Source: Pseudomonas helleri
GTDB lineage: Bacteria > Pseudomonadota > Gammaproteobacteria > Pseudomonadales > Pseudomonadaceae
Assembly (NCBI RefSeq): GCF_009600315.1
Contig: NZ_WIWC01000017.1
Location: forward strand, 1 to 64,000
DNA length: 64,000 nucleotides
Direction of reading: 5' to 3'
Shown here: one piece after another, positions 40,976 through 51,099 of the stretch
Position numbering within the stretch: the stretch's first letter is position 1
Layout of the letters: each line of letters begins with the position of its first letter
Position numbers and translations under genes: made by a program
Notes under the pieces: generated by a model
The model's input: only the letters and a program-made list of their open reading frames with translations
What the model was told of the DNA's origin: nothing
The model's database searches: none

Positions 40976-41578
40976 ATGCTGGACGAGCTACTTAGCCGAG
41001 TGAGTCGTTACACACCAAGGACGCTGGAAACAGATCGCCATTTCCCCGAGGCGGCGGTGCTGTTGCCGGTGACGCGAAGCGCCGAGCCTGAATTGATTTT
41101 GACCCTGCGCGCCAGCGGGCTGTCGACTCACGGCGGTGAAGTGGCGTTTCCCGGCGGGCGTCGTGACCCCGAAGACCCTGACCTGGTGTTCACCGCCCTG
41201 CGTGAAGCCGAAGAAGAAATTGGCCTGCCGCCGGGTTTAGTCGAAGTGATCGGCCCGCTCAGTCCTCTGGTGTCACTGCACGGCATACGCGTTACGCCGT
41301 ATGTTGGTTTGGTGCCTGACTACGTTGAGTACGTGGCAAATGACGCCGAAATTGCCGCAGTTTTCAGTGTTCCTTTGAATTTTTTTCGTGAAGACCCGCG
41401 TGAACATACGCACCGGATTGATTATCAGGGGCGCAGTTGGTATGTGCCCAGCTACCGTTTTGGCGTTTACAAAATATGGGGGCTGACGGCGATCATGATT
41501 GTAGAGCTGATGAACCTGCTGTACGACGACGTGAATATCTGCCTGCACACCCCGCCGCAACGGTTTATCAATATCTAG
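40976..41578 (+). CDS. CoA pyrophosphatase-like NUDIX hydrolase (NudL-type)
   Basis: 200 residues with the Nudix box [20 protein letters not shown] continuing into EEIG and the segment [19 protein letters not shown] before it, as in the CoA pyrophosphatase group. It probably hydrolyses CoA or related dinucleotides to limit their levels. The start ATG 40976 follows GGATCGAGATGACCT. It diverges from the upstream NUDIX gene; the gamma-carbonic-anhydrase-like gene follows 41 bases later. Confidence 0.9.
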   Translation: MLDELLSRVSRYTPRTLETDRHFPEAAVLLPVTRSAEPELILTLRASGLSTHGGEVAFPGGRRDPEDPDLVFTALREAEEEIGLPPGLVEVIGPLSPLVSLHGIRVTPYVGLVPDYVEYVANDAEIAAVFSVPLNFFREDPREHTHRIDYQGRSWYVPSYRFGVYKIWGLTAIMIVELMNLLYDDVNICLHTPPQRFINI

Positions 41579-41619
41579 AGCTGTCAGAACACAGCCGCGC
41601 CTGCCTTGAGGACACATGC

Positions 41620-42147
41620 ATGAAATATCGCCTGGGTGATTCACTCGTTGAAACGCACCCTGACAGTTGGGTTGCTCCCACCGCCGTGTTGATCGGCAAA
41701 GTGCGCCTGGAGGAGGGCGCCAGTGTGTGGTTTAACACGGTGTTGCGCGGTGATAACGAGCTGATCTTGATCGGCAGGCACAGCAACGTGCAGGACGGTG
41801 CGGTGATGCACACGGACATGGGCTACCCGTTAACGCTCGGGACAGGCGTGACCATTGGCCACAAAGCCATGTTGCACGGCTGCACGGTCGATGATTACAG
41901 CCTGATCGGTATCAATGCGGTGATCCTCAACGGTGCGCGAATCGGCAAGCACTGCATCATTGGTGCTAACTCCCTGATCGGCGAAGGCAAGGTTATTCCC
42001 GATGGCTCGCTGGTCATGGGTTCACCGGGCAAAGTGGTGCGCGAACTGACCGAAGCGCAGAAGCTCAAGCTGGAGGCCAGTGCGGCCAACTACGTCAAGA
42101 ATGGCCAGCGTTATGCCCGTGACCTTGAGGTGCAGAGCGATGACTGA
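41620..42147 (+). CDS. Gamma carbonic anhydrase family protein
   Basis: 175 residues from ATG 41620 forming a left-handed beta-helix of hexapeptide repeats ([22 protein letters not shown] and following turns). The three metal-binding histidines are present in VMHTDMGYP and [11 protein letters not shown]. The group (YrdA/PaaY-like) includes carbonic anhydrases and thioesterase-like proteins. Frames extend further 5' but only this part is homologous. Overlaps the next gene by eight bases. Confidence 0.9.
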   Translation: MKYRLGDSLVETHPDSWVAPTAVLIGKVRLEEGASVWFNTVLRGDNELILIGRHSNVQDGAVMHTDMGYPLTLGTGVTIGHKAMLHGCTVDDYSLIGINAVILNGARIGKHCIIGANSLIGEGKVIPDGSLVMGSPGKVVRELTEAQKLKLEASAANYVKNGQRYARDLEVQSDD

Positions 42148-42343
42148 GGTAGAGCGTCCGGTTGCCTCGCCTTGCGTCAATATCTGTGCGCTGGATGACG
42201 ATGATCTGTGCACGGGATGCCAGCGTACGGTGGCTGAAATCACCCGCTGGAGCCGCATGACCAATGAGGAGCGTCGCGAGGTACTGGTGATGTGCCATGA
42301 GCGGGCGAAGTCCAGTGGTGTAGTGTGGATGTTGGGTTCTTAA
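42140..42343 (+). CDS. DUF1289 family small cysteine-rich protein
   Basis: 67 residues starting ATG 42140, inside the end of the carbonic-anhydrase-like gene. The conserved [20 protein letters not shown] is diagnostic; the cysteines probably bind iron or zinc. It then has [16 protein letters not shown]. Function unknown. Translational coupling to the upstream gene is probable. Confidence 0.9.
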   Translation: MTEVERPVASPCVNICALDDDDLCTGCQRTVAEITRWSRMTNEERREVLVMCHERAKSSGVVWMLGS

Positions 42344-42354
42344 ACCTGAGAGCG

Positions 42355-42411
42355 CCCTCACCCTAACCCTCTCCCAAAGGGAGAGGGGACTAAAAGCGCT
42401 TGGGGTGAGGG
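42355..42411. repeat. REP element (CCCTCACCC family), decayed second arm
   Basis: CCCTCACCCTAACCCTCTCC with its GAGAGG hairpin is complete at the left; the right arm is reduced to GGGGTGAGGGG. It starts 11 bases after the DUF1289 stop. Confidence 0.85.
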
Positions 42412-42476
42412 GCTCTTGGCCTTGCCCGCCCCCTCAAGTACCCTGTGCGCCTTATTCAGAGGTGTCACCCGCTGCC

Positions 42477-42941
42477 ATGCTGTTTCTTATCGCTTATATC
42501 GCCAGCGTCGTGCTGATCAACTACGCCTTCTCTTCGGCGCCCGACCTGGACATCATCTGGTCAGCCTGGGGCGGGCTGGTGTTTGTGCTGCGCGACATGG
42601 TGCAAACCCGCTTTGGCCACGGTGCATTGCTGGCCATGCTGGCGGCGCTGGTGCTGTCTTACATCACCTCCGACCCCTCGATTGCGTTAGCCAGCGCCAC
42701 CGCCTTTGCGGTGTCCGAATGCATCGACTGGCTGGTGTTCAGTATCACCAAACGACCGCTGCATGACCGTCTGTGGATCAGCTCGGCGCTAAGTATTCCG
42801 ATTGATACCTTTATATTTTTTGGCATGATCGACGCCTTTACGCCGGGCGTGATTATTACCGCCATGGCCTCTAAATTTGCCGGTGTGACCTGTGTGTGGC
42901 TGGCGATGGCCTGGCGTTTGCGCAAAGCCGCAGCTCAGTAA
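42477..42941 (+). CDS. VUT/DUF165-type membrane protein (putative queuosine precursor transporter)
   Basis: 154 residues from ATG 42477 with four to six hydrophobic segments. YITSDPSIALASATAFAVSECIDWLVFSI resembles the core of the VUT/YhhQ family, members of which import 7-cyano-7-deazaguanine (preQ0). It is shorter than E. coli YhhQ (221 residues), so it belongs to a short branch. No preQ riboswitch was recognised upstream. The frame extends 5' into REP sequence, but GAGGTG at about 12 bases supports 42477. Confidence 0.75.
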   Translation: MLFLIAYIASVVLINYAFSSAPDLDIIWSAWGGLVFVLRDMVQTRFGHGALLAMLAALVLSYITSDPSIALASATAFAVSECIDWLVFSITKRPLHDRLWISSALSIPIDTFIFFGMIDAFTPGVIITAMASKFAGVTCVWLAMAWRLRKAAAQ

Positions 42942-43039
42942 GGCCTGAGCGCCCGGATCATGTAAAATGCCGGCCTTTCTTCCCAGCAGGCGCAAGCGTT
43001 GCGAGCGCCTTCGATGATTTGCTTCCTTGAGGACCTGAA

Positions 43040-44221
43040 ATGACCCGTATCGGAACTCCATTGTCGCCGACCGCGACCCGTGTATTGCTGTGTGGCTGCG
43101 GCGAGCTGGGCAAAGAAGTCGTCATCGAATTGCAGCGTTTGGGCGTTGAAGTGATTGCCGTTGATCGCTATGAAAACGCACCGGCCATGCAGGTTGCGCA
43201 TCGCAGCCATGTGATCAACATGCTCGACGGCGCTGCGTTGCGGGCCGTGATTGAGCTGGAAAAGCCGCATTTCATCGTGCCGGAAATCGAAGCCATCGCC
43301 ACGGCTACGCTGCTTGAGTTGGAAGCCGAAGGCTTCACCGTGATCCCGACCGCACGCGCCACCTCGCTGACCATGAACCGCGAAGGCATTCGTCGTCTGG
43401 CAGCAGAAGAGCTGGACTTGCCGACCTCGCCTTACCATTTTGCCGACACCTTCGAGGACTACAGCAGCGCTGTGCAAGACTTGGGTTTCCCATGTGTGGT
43501 CAAACCAGTCATGAGTTCGTCAGGCAAAGGCCAGAGCCTGCTGCGTACGGCTGATGATGTAAAGGCAGCTTGGGACTACGCACAAGAAGGCGGTCGCGCA
43601 GGTAAAGGCCGGGTCATCGTTGAAGGCTTTATCGACTTTGACTACGAGATCACCTTGCTCACCGTGCGCCATGTCGGTGGCACCACGTTCTGTGCTCCGG
43701 TCGGTCATCGTCAAGAGAAGGGCGACTATCAAGAGTCCTGGCAGCCTCAGGCCATGAGCCCGGTTGCACTGGCTGAATCCGAGCGCGTCGCCAAGGCCGT
43801 CACCGAAGCGCTGGGTGGTCGCGGTTTGTTTGGCGTTGAACTGTTTATCAAAGGCGATCAAGTGTGGTTCAGCGAAGTGTCGCCGCGCCCTCATGACACA
43901 GGTCTGGTGACGCTGATTTCACAGGATCTTTCGCAGTTCGCACTGCATGCGCGGGCCATTCTGGGGCTGCCGATTCCGCTGATTCGCCAGTTCGGCCCGT
44001 CGGCCTCGGCCGTTATTCTGGTCGAAGGTCAATCCACTCAAACGGCCTTCGCTAATCTGGAAAAAGCCTTGAGCGAGCCAGACACGGCTTTGCGCCTGTT
44101 CGGCAAGCCAGAAGTGAATGGCCAGCGCCGTATGGGCGTCGCGCTGGCGCGTGATGAGTCGATTGAAGCGGCCCGTGCCAAAGCGACTCGTGCTGCCCAA
44201 GCCGTCGTCGTAGAGCTGTAA
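43040..44221 (+). CDS. purT: Phosphoribosylglycinamide formyltransferase 2 (PurT)
   Basis: 393 residues, full length. ATP-grasp fold: an N-terminal [21 protein letters not shown], the SSGKGQS phosphate loop at about residue 160 and a FGVELF / [12 protein letters not shown]g-ATP site. It makes formyl-GAR from GAR, formate and ATP. The ribosome site TTGAGGACC lies upstream of ATG 43040. A REPIN follows. Confidence 0.96.
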   Translation: MTRIGTPLSPTATRVLLCGCGELGKEVVIELQRLGVEVIAVDRYENAPAMQVAHRSHVINMLDGAALRAVIELEKPHFIVPEIEAIATATLLELEAEGFTVIPTARATSLTMNREGIRRLAAEELDLPTSPYHFADTFEDYSSAVQDLGFPCVVKPVMSSSGKGQSLLRTADDVKAAWDYAQEGGRAGKGRVIVEGFIDFDYEITLLTVRHVGGTTFCAPVGHRQEKGDYQESWQPQAMSPVALAESERVAKAVTEALGGRGLFGVELFIKGDQVWFSEVSPRPHDTGLVTLISQDLSQFALHARAILGLPIPLIRQFGPSASAVILVEGQSTQTAFANLEKALSEPDTALRLFGKPEVNGQRRMGVALARDESIEAARAKATRAAQAVVVEL

Positions 44222-44241
44222 TTCCTGCGCAACCTACTCCC

Positions 44242-44371
44242 GTAGCAGCTGCCGAAGGCTGCGTCCGGCGACGCAGTCGTCGTAAAGTCAGAATTTGCGG
44301 TAACTAGATAAACCGCATTCTGAGGTTTTACGATTGCTTCGCAATCGGACGCCGCCTGCGGCAGCTGCTAC
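44242..44371. repeat. REPIN between purT and the MFS gene
   Basis: GTAGCAGCTGCCGAAGGCTG faces GCCTGCGGCAGCTGCTAC. It separates two convergent genes, as do the elements at 11941, 17967 and 33499. Confidence 0.9.
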
Positions 44372-44385
44372 GGGATTGTTGCGGT

Positions 44386-45702
44386 TCACGCCACCTTATT
44401 CAGGTCGGCTTCTTTAGTTTCCTTCAAGCACAGCACGGCGATCAGGCTGAGGATCGCTGCGCCTGACACGTACCCGCCCACCCAGCTCAAACCGCCCATG
44501 CTTACCAGCTTTTGCGCAAAAAACGGTGCAGCGGACGCCCCGACAATGCCGCCCAGATTGTAGGCCGCTGATGCGCCGGTATAACGCACGCGAGTCGGGA
44601 ACAGTTCAGGGAGCAGGGCGCCCATCGGGGCAAAGGTCACGCCCATCAAGAACAGCTCAATACACAAAAACAGCGCCACGCCCCACGTAGAGCCTTGAGT
44701 CAGCAGCGGCTCCATCAAAAAGCCCGACAAAATCGCCAGAACACCGCCCACAATCAGCACCGGCTTACGCCCGTAACGGTCACTGGCCCATGCCGACAAC
44801 GGTGTAGCGGCAGCCATAAACAACACGGCAAAGCACAGCAGCCCGAGGAAGGTCTCGCGGGTATAGCCCAGTGTGGCGACGCCGTAACTCAGCGAAAATA
44901 CCGTCGAGATATAAAACAGCGCGTAACACACCACCATCGATGCGGCACCCAGCAGCATCGGTGCCCAATATTGGCTAAACAGTTCGACGATCGGCATTTT
45001 CACCCGCTCGTGCTGCGCCACGGCTTTGGCAAATACCGGCGTTTCTTCCAGCTTGAGGCGAACATACAGGCCAACCATCACCAGCGCAGCGCTGAGCAGG
45101 AACGGAATGCGCCAGCCCCACGAGCGGAACTGTTCATCGCTCAGGCTCATGGCCAGAATCAAGAACAGGCCGTTGGCCGCCAAAAACCCAATGGAGGGGC
45201 CCAGTTGGGGAAACATGCCGTACCAGGCGCGCTTGCCCTTGGGGGCGTTTTCAGTGGCGAGCAACGCCGCACCACCCCATTCGCCGCCCAGTCCCAGCCC
45301 TTGGCCAAAGCGCAGCACACACAGCAGAATCGGTGCCCAGGCGCCAATTGTGGCGTAGCCCGGCAGTACGCCAATCAAGGTGGTGCACACGCCCATCAAT
45401 AGCAAAGAGGCGACGAGTGTTGATTTGCGGCCGACACGGTCGCCGAAATGGCCGAACAGAAAAGAACCCAGTGGGCGGGCGAGAAAAGCGATACCAAAGG
45501 TCAGAAACGCCGACAGCATTTGCGCTGTGCCGGATGTCTGTGGGAAAAAAACTGGGCCGATCACCAGTGCAGCGGCGGTGGCATACACATAGAAGTCATA
45601 GAACTCGATGGCCGTACCAATAAAGCTGGCCGTGGCAACGCGGGTGGCAGAATTGACCGGTTTATCGGCCGAAGCTTCGCTGTAGGTGGTGCTGGTGCTC
45701 AT
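44386..45702 (-). CDS. MFS transporter, metabolite:H+ symporter (MHS) family
   Basis: 438 residues from ATG 45702, with AGGGA eight bases upstream; further 5' frame is not homologous. Twelve helices are predicted. Family markers are SFIGTAIEFYDFYVYATAAALVIG in helix 1 and the DRVGRK loop after helix 2-3. MHS members carry shikimate, citrate, alpha-ketoglutarate or proline/betaine with protons. The substrate here is unknown. The 257 bases upstream, shared with the CorB-like gene's 3' end, hold no recognised gene. Confidence 0.9.
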   Translation of the reverse strand: MSTSTTYSEASADKPVNSATRVATASFIGTAIEFYDFYVYATAAALVIGPVFFPQTSGTAQMLSAFLTFGIAFLARPLGSFLFGHFGDRVGRKSTLVASLLLMGVCTTLIGVLPGYATIGAWAPILLCVLRFGQGLGLGGEWGGAALLATENAPKGKRAWYGMFPQLGPSIGFLAANGLFLILAMSLSDEQFRSWGWRIPFLLSAALVMVGLYVRLKLEETPVFAKAVAQHERVKMPIVELFSQYWAPMLLGAASMVVCYALFYISTVFSLSYGVATLGYTRETFLGLLCFAVLFMAAATPLSAWASDRYGRKPVLIVGGVLAILSGFLMEPLLTQGSTWGVALFLCIELFLMGVTFAPMGALLPELFPTRVRYTGASAAYNLGGIVGASAAPFFAQKLVSMGGLSWVGGYVSGAAILSLIAVLCLKETKEADLNKVA

Positions 45703-45959
45703 GTGTTTATCCCTGACAGTTATGCGCTGTGTGCCGATGTCTGCCTTTGCAGCGTGACGTGGCGAGCAATTTTTATGGTCGTTGGCCCTGATGGATAACA
45801 GGGTGCAAGCGCAGTTCAGGATGGGAACGTACGCAGGTACTGCGCAAAGCAACGCGCCGACAGCGCTGAGTGTGGGTAACACGCGTGTCGGCGAGGCTTG
45901 GGTAAGCGAGAAAGAGTATAGGGAGGCCCGTTCGTATGTAACAAGACCTTGCGCGGTGA

Positions 45960-46838
45960 TTAAACCGCGGGTTTGACGCTGTTGTGCCAGATCAGTACAC
46001 GGCTGACGCGGTTCTCTTCAGTTTCAAGAATTTCCAGTCGATAGCGGCCGATTTTCACGCAGACCGTGGTTTCCGGAATGGTTTCCAGTGCCTCGGTGAC
46101 CAGCCCGTTGAGGGTCTTGGGGCCGTCGCAAGGCAGATGCCAGCCCAGGCATTTATTCAGCTCGCGAATCGATACGGCGCCATCGACCACGTAGCGGCCG
46201 TCGGGCAACGCATCAATCAGCGGGTTATTGATGTTCTGCTCGTCCTCGAACTCGCTGACGATTTCTTCGAGAATGTCTTCAAGGGTCACAATGCCGAGTA
46301 CTTCGCCGTACTCATCCACCACCACGCCCAGTCTGCGCTGCTGCTTATGGAAATTCAGCAGTTGCACTTGCAGTGGTGTGCTCTCGGGGATGAAGTAAGG
46401 TTCATGGCAGACGGCCAGCAACGCCTCTTTGGTCAGGCTGGCACCGGGCAGCATATGCTGGATGTGGCGGGTGTTGAGGATCGCTTCAACCTGGTTGATG
46501 TCGTTGTGAAACACCGGCAGGCGCGTGCGTTGGGTCTGGCGCAGTTGCTCGATCAGGTCTTCGATCGGTTCGTCGAGGTTAAGCCCTTCAACCTCGTTAC
46601 GCGGGATCAGGATGTCATTGACCGTGATGTTGTCCAGCGCATGAATGCCTGTGAGCAGGTGCGGGCGGTTATTGGGTTGCTCGTCATTTTGCGGTAGGTG
46701 TTCGTCGCCAAGCTCTTGGGCTTGGGCACGCTGTGCCACTGTGCCGCGCTTGCCAATAACAAAGCCGGCGATCAGCCCGGCTCCAGCGATCAGCAATGCC
46801 GAGAGTGCAAGCAATGGCCCGGGGGGCAAGCTATCCAT
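45960..46838 (-). CDS. CorB/HlyC-type CBS-pair protein lacking the DUF21 membrane domain
   Basis: 292 residues: one N-terminal hydrophobic helix (about 9-27), a charged linker, two CBS domains (about 70-195; VNDILIPRNEVEGL and GVVVDEYGEVLGIVTLEDILEEIV) and a C-terminal CorC_HlyC domain. Full-length relatives of about 420 residues carry a four-helix DUF21 (CNNM) ion-transport domain at the N-terminus; only a single helix remains here. Magnesium/cobalt efflux-type function is therefore doubtful. It lies 12 bases after ypjD and is probably co-transcribed. Confidence 0.85.
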   Translation of the reverse strand: MDSLPPGPLLALSALLIAGAGLIAGFVIGKRGTVAQRAQAQELGDEHLPQNDEQPNNRPHLLTGIHALDNITVNDILIPRNEVEGLNLDEPIEDLIEQLRQTQRTRLPVFHNDINQVEAILNTRHIQHMLPGASLTKEALLAVCHEPYFIPESTPLQVQLLNFHKQQRRLGVVVDEYGEVLGIVTLEDILEEIVSEFEDEQNINNPLIDALPDGRYVVDGAVSIRELNKCLGWHLPCDGPKTLNGLVTEALETIPETTVCVKIGRYRLEILETEENRVSRVLIWHNSVKPAV

Positions 46839-46850
46839 ATTTATCGCCCG

Positions 46851-47663
46851 TCAGATATGCAAAATGTATTCGCGAACCAGCTTGCTGCCGAAGTAAGCCA
46901 GCATCAGCAGGCAGAAGCCGGCAAACGTCCATCGAATGGCTTTGTGGCCGCGCCAGCCGAGGTAGTGGCGGCCCAGCAGTAACACGCTGAACACGATCCA
47001 TGCCAGGCAGGCCAGCAGGGTCTTGTGGACGAGGTGTTGGGCAAACAGGTTGCCCAGAAACAGCCAGCCCGAGATCAGCGACAGCGACAGCAGCGACCAG
47101 CCTGCCCATAAAAAGCCGAACAACAGGCTTTCCATGGTTTGCAGGGGCGGAAAGTTCTTGATCAGGCCTTTGGGATGTTTGCGTTTGAGCTGATAATTTT
47201 GCAGCGACAGCAGCAAGGCCTGGAACACCGCGATGGTGAACATGCCATAGGCCAGCAACGACAGCAGGATATGGGCGAGAATGCCCGGCTCTTCATCAAT
47301 GACCTGAACGGTGCCAGGCGGGGCGAACTGGGACATCAAGACCGTGAGAATGCCCAGCGGGTATAAAAGCAGCAGCAGGTTTTCGACTGGAATGCGTGCG
47401 CACGCCACCAGGGTCACGGTAATGACTGCGACGGCAATCAGGCTGGCGGCACTGAAAAAGTCCAGCTCAAGGCCAGCCGGCGTCAGCAGGTGGGTGAACA
47501 GGCTGATGGCGTGGGCGATCACGGCAATAATGCCGAGCGTCACCAGCAGGCTTTTATTTGCCTTGGCGCCTTGGCGCAGGCAAGTGCCTTGATAGAGGGT
47601 CGCAGCGGCATATAGGCAGGCGGCGGCGAGACTGGGTAGCAAACTGGGTGACAAGGGGAGCAT
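46851..47663 (-). CDS. ypjD: Inner-membrane protein YpjD (cytochrome c assembly CcsA-like)
   Basis: 270 residues with eight predicted membrane helices and the CcsA/CcmF-like region EPGILAHILLSLLAYGMFTIAVFQALLL; the WGxWxWD haem-binding motif of true CcsA is not obvious. Members next to ffh are usually named YpjD; the function is not proven and a link to CorB-type proteins has been proposed from gene order. Divergent from ffh. Confidence 0.88.
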   Translation of the reverse strand: MLPLSPSLLPSLAAACLYAAATLYQGTCLRQGAKANKSLLVTLGIIAVIAHAISLFTHLLTPAGLELDFFSAASLIAVAVITVTLVACARIPVENLLLLLYPLGILTVLMSQFAPPGTVQVIDEEPGILAHILLSLLAYGMFTIAVFQALLLSLQNYQLKRKHPKGLIKNFPPLQTMESLLFGFLWAGWSLLSLSLISGWLFLGNLFAQHLVHKTLLACLAWIVFSVLLLGRHYLGWRGHKAIRWTFAGFCLLMLAYFGSKLVREYILHI

Positions 47664-47768
47664 AAATCCTGTTAGGCAAGCCCGAAAGGGATGAGTTTGG
47701 CATACAACCGGTCATGCACGAAAGCCACATAAGCCGACGGTAAGGTGTCGGACGCGGCCAGTCTTCGC

Positions 47769-47774
47769 TATAAT
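47769..47774 (+). promoter_or_regulatory. Consensus -10 box of the ffh promoter
   Basis: TATAAT, a perfect sigma-70 -10 hexamer, predicts an ffh transcript start near 47782 with about 90 bases of leader. No good -35 hexamer is found 16-18 bases upstream. Confidence 0.65.
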
Positions 47775-47870
47775 CCGCGACCTGCCCACGCCGCAGGCTC
47801 GCCGAGCATCAGTTTTACACGGGCTGGGCCGCAATAACCCCGGTCTACTTTGGGCCTGAAAGGATCGCGC

Positions 47871-49247
47871 ATGTTTGAAAATTTAACCGACCGTCTTTCG
47901 CAGACGCTGCGCCATGTCACCGGCAAGGCCAAGCTGACCGAAGACAATATTAAAGACACTCTGCGTGAAGTACGCATGGCGTTGCTGGAAGCCGACGTGG
48001 CTTTGCCAGTGGTCAAAGACTTCGTCGCTGCGGTCAAAGAGCGCGCTGTCGGCACGGAAGTGTCGCGCAGCCTGACGCCGGGCCAGGCGTTTGTAAAAAT
48101 CGTTCAGGCTGAACTTGAAAGCCTGATGGGCGCTGCCAACGAGGACCTGGTCCTCAATGTGACGCCGCCTGCCGTTGTGTTGATGGCAGGTTTGCAGGGT
48201 GCGGGTAAAACCACCACTGCGGGCAAGCTGGCGCGCTTCCTTAAAGAACGCAAAAAGAAAACCGTCATGGTCGTGTCGGCGGACGTGTACCGTCCGGCAG
48301 CGATCAAGCAGCTCGAAACACTGGCCAACGAAGTCGGGGTGACGTTCTTCCCGTCCGACCTGAGCCAGAAGCCGGTAGACATCGCTCGCGCCGCCATCGC
48401 CGAAGCCAAGCTGAAGTTTATTGATGTCGTAATCCTCGACACCGCCGGTCGTCTGCACATCGACGCCGAGATGATGGCCGAGATTCAGGAGTTGCACGCG
48501 GCCGTCAAGCCGGCAGAAACCCTGTTTGTCGTGGACGCCATGACCGGCCAGGATGCCGCCAACACGGCCAAGGCCTTTGGCGATGCGCTGCCGTTGACCG
48601 GCGTGATCCTGACCAAGGTCGACGGTGATGCGCGGGGCGGTGCAGCACTGTCCGTACGTGCCATCACCGGCAAGCCGATCAAGTTCATCGGTATGGGCGA
48701 GAAGAGCGATGCGCTCGAACCGTTCCACCCGGATCGAATTGCATCGCGCATTCTGGGTATGGGCGACGTGCTCAGCCTGATCGAGCAGGCCGAACAAACC
48801 CTCGACAAAGACAAAGCCGACAAGCTGGCTAAAAAGCTCAAGAAAGGGAAGGGCTTCGACCTCGAAGACTTCCGCGATCAACTGCAACAGATGAAGAACA
48901 TGGGCGGCCTCGGCGGCCTCATGGACAAACTGCCGAACATGGGCGGTGTCAATCTGGCGCAAATGGGCAATGCCCAAGGCGCAGCAGAAAAGCAATTCAA
49001 GCAAATGGAAGCCATCATCAACTCCATGACACCGGCCGAACGCCGTGACCCTGACCTGATCAGTGGTTCGCGCAAGCGCCGTATTGCCATGGGTTCCGGC
49101 ACTCAGGTGCAGGACATCGGTCGCTTGATCAAGCAGCACAAGCAGATGCAAAAGATGATGAAAAAGTTCTCCACTAAAGGTGGGATGGCAAAAATGATGC
49201 GCGGCATGGGCTCCATGATGCCCGGCGGCGGCATGCCAAAAATGTAA
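47871..49247 (+). CDS. ffh: Signal recognition particle protein Ffh
   Basis: 458 residues from ATG 47871, supported by AGGA six bases upstream. N domain, then G domain with GLQGAGKTTTAGKLA, DTAGRLHID and TKVDG, and a C-terminal methionine-rich M domain ending MMRGMGSMMPGGGMPKM. Ffh with 4.5S RNA targets nascent membrane proteins to FtsY. The 4.5S RNA gene is not in the window. The ribosomal-protein operon follows in the same direction. Confidence 0.96.
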   Translation: MFENLTDRLSQTLRHVTGKAKLTEDNIKDTLREVRMALLEADVALPVVKDFVAAVKERAVGTEVSRSLTPGQAFVKIVQAELESLMGAANEDLVLNVTPPAVVLMAGLQGAGKTTTAGKLARFLKERKKKTVMVVSADVYRPAAIKQLETLANEVGVTFFPSDLSQKPVDIARAAIAEAKLKFIDVVILDTAGRLHIDAEMMAEIQELHAAVKPAETLFVVDAMTGQDAANTAKAFGDALPLTGVILTKVDGDARGGAALSVRAITGKPIKFIGMGEKSDALEPFHPDRIASRILGMGDVLSLIEQAEQTLDKDKADKLAKKLKKGKGFDLEDFRDQLQQMKNMGGLGGLMDKLPNMGGVNLAQMGNAQGAAEKQFKQMEAIINSMTPAERRDPDLISGSRKRRIAMGSGTQVQDIGRLIKQHKQMQKMMKKFSTKGGMAKMMRGMGSMMPGGGMPKM

Positions 49248-49396
49248 TTTACCCGCCCGGGCGCTAGCGTCCGGGCAACTCGCAGTCATGCGAGACACCC
49301 GGCAAACCCGCACTGTGCGGGAGCTGACCCGTCGCCATTCGTGGCGATCTCGTTGCAAGTCTGTAGGGCATGCCGGTAGGCGCCAGAAAAAGACAT

Positions 49397-49424
49397 TTGC
49401 AAAAGTCCGGATATTCCTTAGAAT
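49397..49424 (+). promoter_or_regulatory. Sigma-70 promoter of rpsP-rimM-trmD-rplS
   Basis: TTGCAA (49397-49402), 16-base spacer, TAGAAT (49419-49424). Four and five of six positions match consensus. The start of transcription would be about 65 bases before rpsP. Confidence 0.65.
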
Positions 49425-49496
49425 ATGCGGCCTTTCGGGCACCTATGCCCGCTGTGCCTTTAGATTTGCAGCACCGACTACAGGAACGATGTTCAC

Positions 49497-49754
49497 ATGC
49501 TAACAATCCGTCTTGCCCTTGGCGGCTCCAAAAAGCGCCCGTTTTACCACTTGACCGTTACCGACAGCCGTAACCCACGTGACGGTTCCCACAAGGAACA
49601 AATTGGCTTCTTCAACCCGGTTGCCCGTGGTCAGGAAGTTCGTTTCTCCGTTAAAGAAGACCGCCTCGCCTACTGGCTGAGCGTTGGTGCTCAACTGTCT
49701 GAGCGTGTTGCTCAGCTGGTTAAAGAAAACGAAAAAGCTAAGGTTGCGGCCTGA
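49497..49754 (+). CDS. rpsP: 30S ribosomal protein S16
   Basis: 85 residues with the S16 signature [19 protein letters not shown] and the GFFNP segment. S16 is a 30S assembly protein. CAGGAACG lies upstream of ATG 49497. First gene of the conserved rpsP-rimM-trmD-rplS operon. Confidence 0.97.
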   Translation: MLTIRLALGGSKKRPFYHLTVTDSRNPRDGSHKEQIGFFNPVARGQEVRFSVKEDRLAYWLSVGAQLSERVAQLVKENEKAKVAA

Positions 49755-49759
49755 GCAAT

Positions 49760-50299
49760 ATGAGCGTGACGCCTGAAACTGCTGATGATTTGATCGTTAT
49801 CGGCAAAATTTACTCGATTCACGGCGTGCGCGGCGAAGTGAAGGTTTATTCCTTTACGGATCCAATTGATAACCTGTTGGACTACAAAAAACTGACGCTT
49901 CGGCGCGGTAATGATGTACGACAGGCAGAGCTGGTCAGTGGCCGTTCTCATAACGGCAAGTTTCTGGTTGTAAAGCTCAAGGGTCTCGATGACCGTGACG
50001 AAGCTGGTCTTCTTCGCGAATTCGAAATCTGCGTGCCGCGTAACCTGTTTCCTGAACTGACCGACGGCGAGTACTACTGGTACCAGCTGCAGGGACTGAA
50101 AGTGACCAACCTTGAAGGGCAATTGCTCGGCAAGATTGTAGACCTTATGGAAACTGGCTCGAACGATGTCATGGAAGTCAAACCTTGCCCAGGTAGCCTG
50201 GATGATCGTGATCGCTTGTTGCCCTATACAGAGCAGTGTGTGTTGAGCGTTGACCTTGCAGCTGGCGAGATGAAGGTGGATTGGGATGCGGACTTCTAA
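49760..50299 (+). CDS. rimM: Ribosome maturation factor RimM
   Basis: 179 residues with two beta-barrel domains; [22 protein letters not shown] at the N-terminus and [14 protein letters not shown] in the PRC-barrel domain. RimM binds S19 and assists 30S head maturation. It starts six bases after rpsP. Confidence 0.96.
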   Translation: MSVTPETADDLIVIGKIYSIHGVRGEVKVYSFTDPIDNLLDYKKLTLRRGNDVRQAELVSGRSHNGKFLVVKLKGLDDRDEAGLLREFEICVPRNLFPELTDGEYYWYQLQGLKVTNLEGQLLGKIVDLMETGSNDVMEVKPCPGSLDDRDRLLPYTEQCVLSVDLAAGEMKVDWDADF

Positions 50300-50301
50300 G
50301 C

Positions 50302-51054
50302 GTGGCTAAATTGCGCGTAGAAGTGATCAGTTTGTTTCCCGAAATGTTTTCCGCCATCAGCGACTACGGCATCACTAGTCGTGCGGTGAAACAAGGGCTC
50401 TTGCAGCTGACTTGTTGGAACCCGCGAGACTACACAACGGATCGACATCACACTGTGGACGATCGCCCATTTGGCGGTGGTCCGGGCATGGTGATGAAGA
50501 TCAAGCCTCTGGAAGATGCACTGGTTCAGGCCAGAGAAGCAGCCGGAGAGGCGGCGAAGGTTATTTACCTGTCGCCCCAAGGCCGTCAACTGAATCAGTC
50601 GGCGGTACGCGAACTGGCGAATGAGGAAGCATTAATCCTTATTGCAGGCCGCTATGAAGGCATTGACGAGCGTTTTATAGACGCTTATGTCGATGAAGAG
50701 TGGTCGATTGGTGACTATGTACTTTCCGGTGGCGAGCTGCCGGCGATGGTTCTGATTGATGCGGTTACACGACTGCTGCCTGGAGCTTTAGGGCATGCGG
50801 ACTCCGCGGAGGAAGATTCCTTCACGGATGGTCTGCTGGATTGCCCGCACTACACCCGACCGGAGGTGTATGCGGATCAGCGTGTTCCCGACGTATTGCT
50901 AAGTGGCAATCATGCACACATCCGGCGTTGGCGTTTACAGCAGTCCCTTGGGCGGACCTTTGAACGACGCGCCGATCTTCTGGAAAGCCGCTCGCTTTCT
51001 GGAGAAGAGAAGAAGCTGCTCGAGGAATACATCCGCGAGCGGGACGATAGTTAA
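50302..51054 (+). CDS. trmD: tRNA (guanine37-N1)-methyltransferase TrmD
   Basis: 250 residues from GTG 50302, three bases after rimM; an in-frame TTG at 50281 lies within rimM and is unlikely. SPOUT-class methyltransferase with deep knot: [27 protein letters not shown] FGGGPGMVM and [11 protein letters not shown] plus [12 protein letters not shown]. It methylates G37 to prevent frameshifting. Essential in most bacteria. Confidence 0.96.
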   Translation: MAKLRVEVISLFPEMFSAISDYGITSRAVKQGLLQLTCWNPRDYTTDRHHTVDDRPFGGGPGMVMKIKPLEDALVQAREAAGEAAKVIYLSPQGRQLNQSAVRELANEEALILIAGRYEGIDERFIDAYVDEEWSIGDYVLSGGELPAMVLIDAVTRLLPGALGHADSAEEDSFTDGLLDCPHYTRPEVYADQRVPDVLLSGNHAHIRRWRLQQSLGRTFERRADLLESRSLSGEEKKLLEEYIRERDDS

Positions 51055-51099
51055 CAACGTATCGATGGTAGGTCCGATGGCCTACCTTAGGAGCACAGC

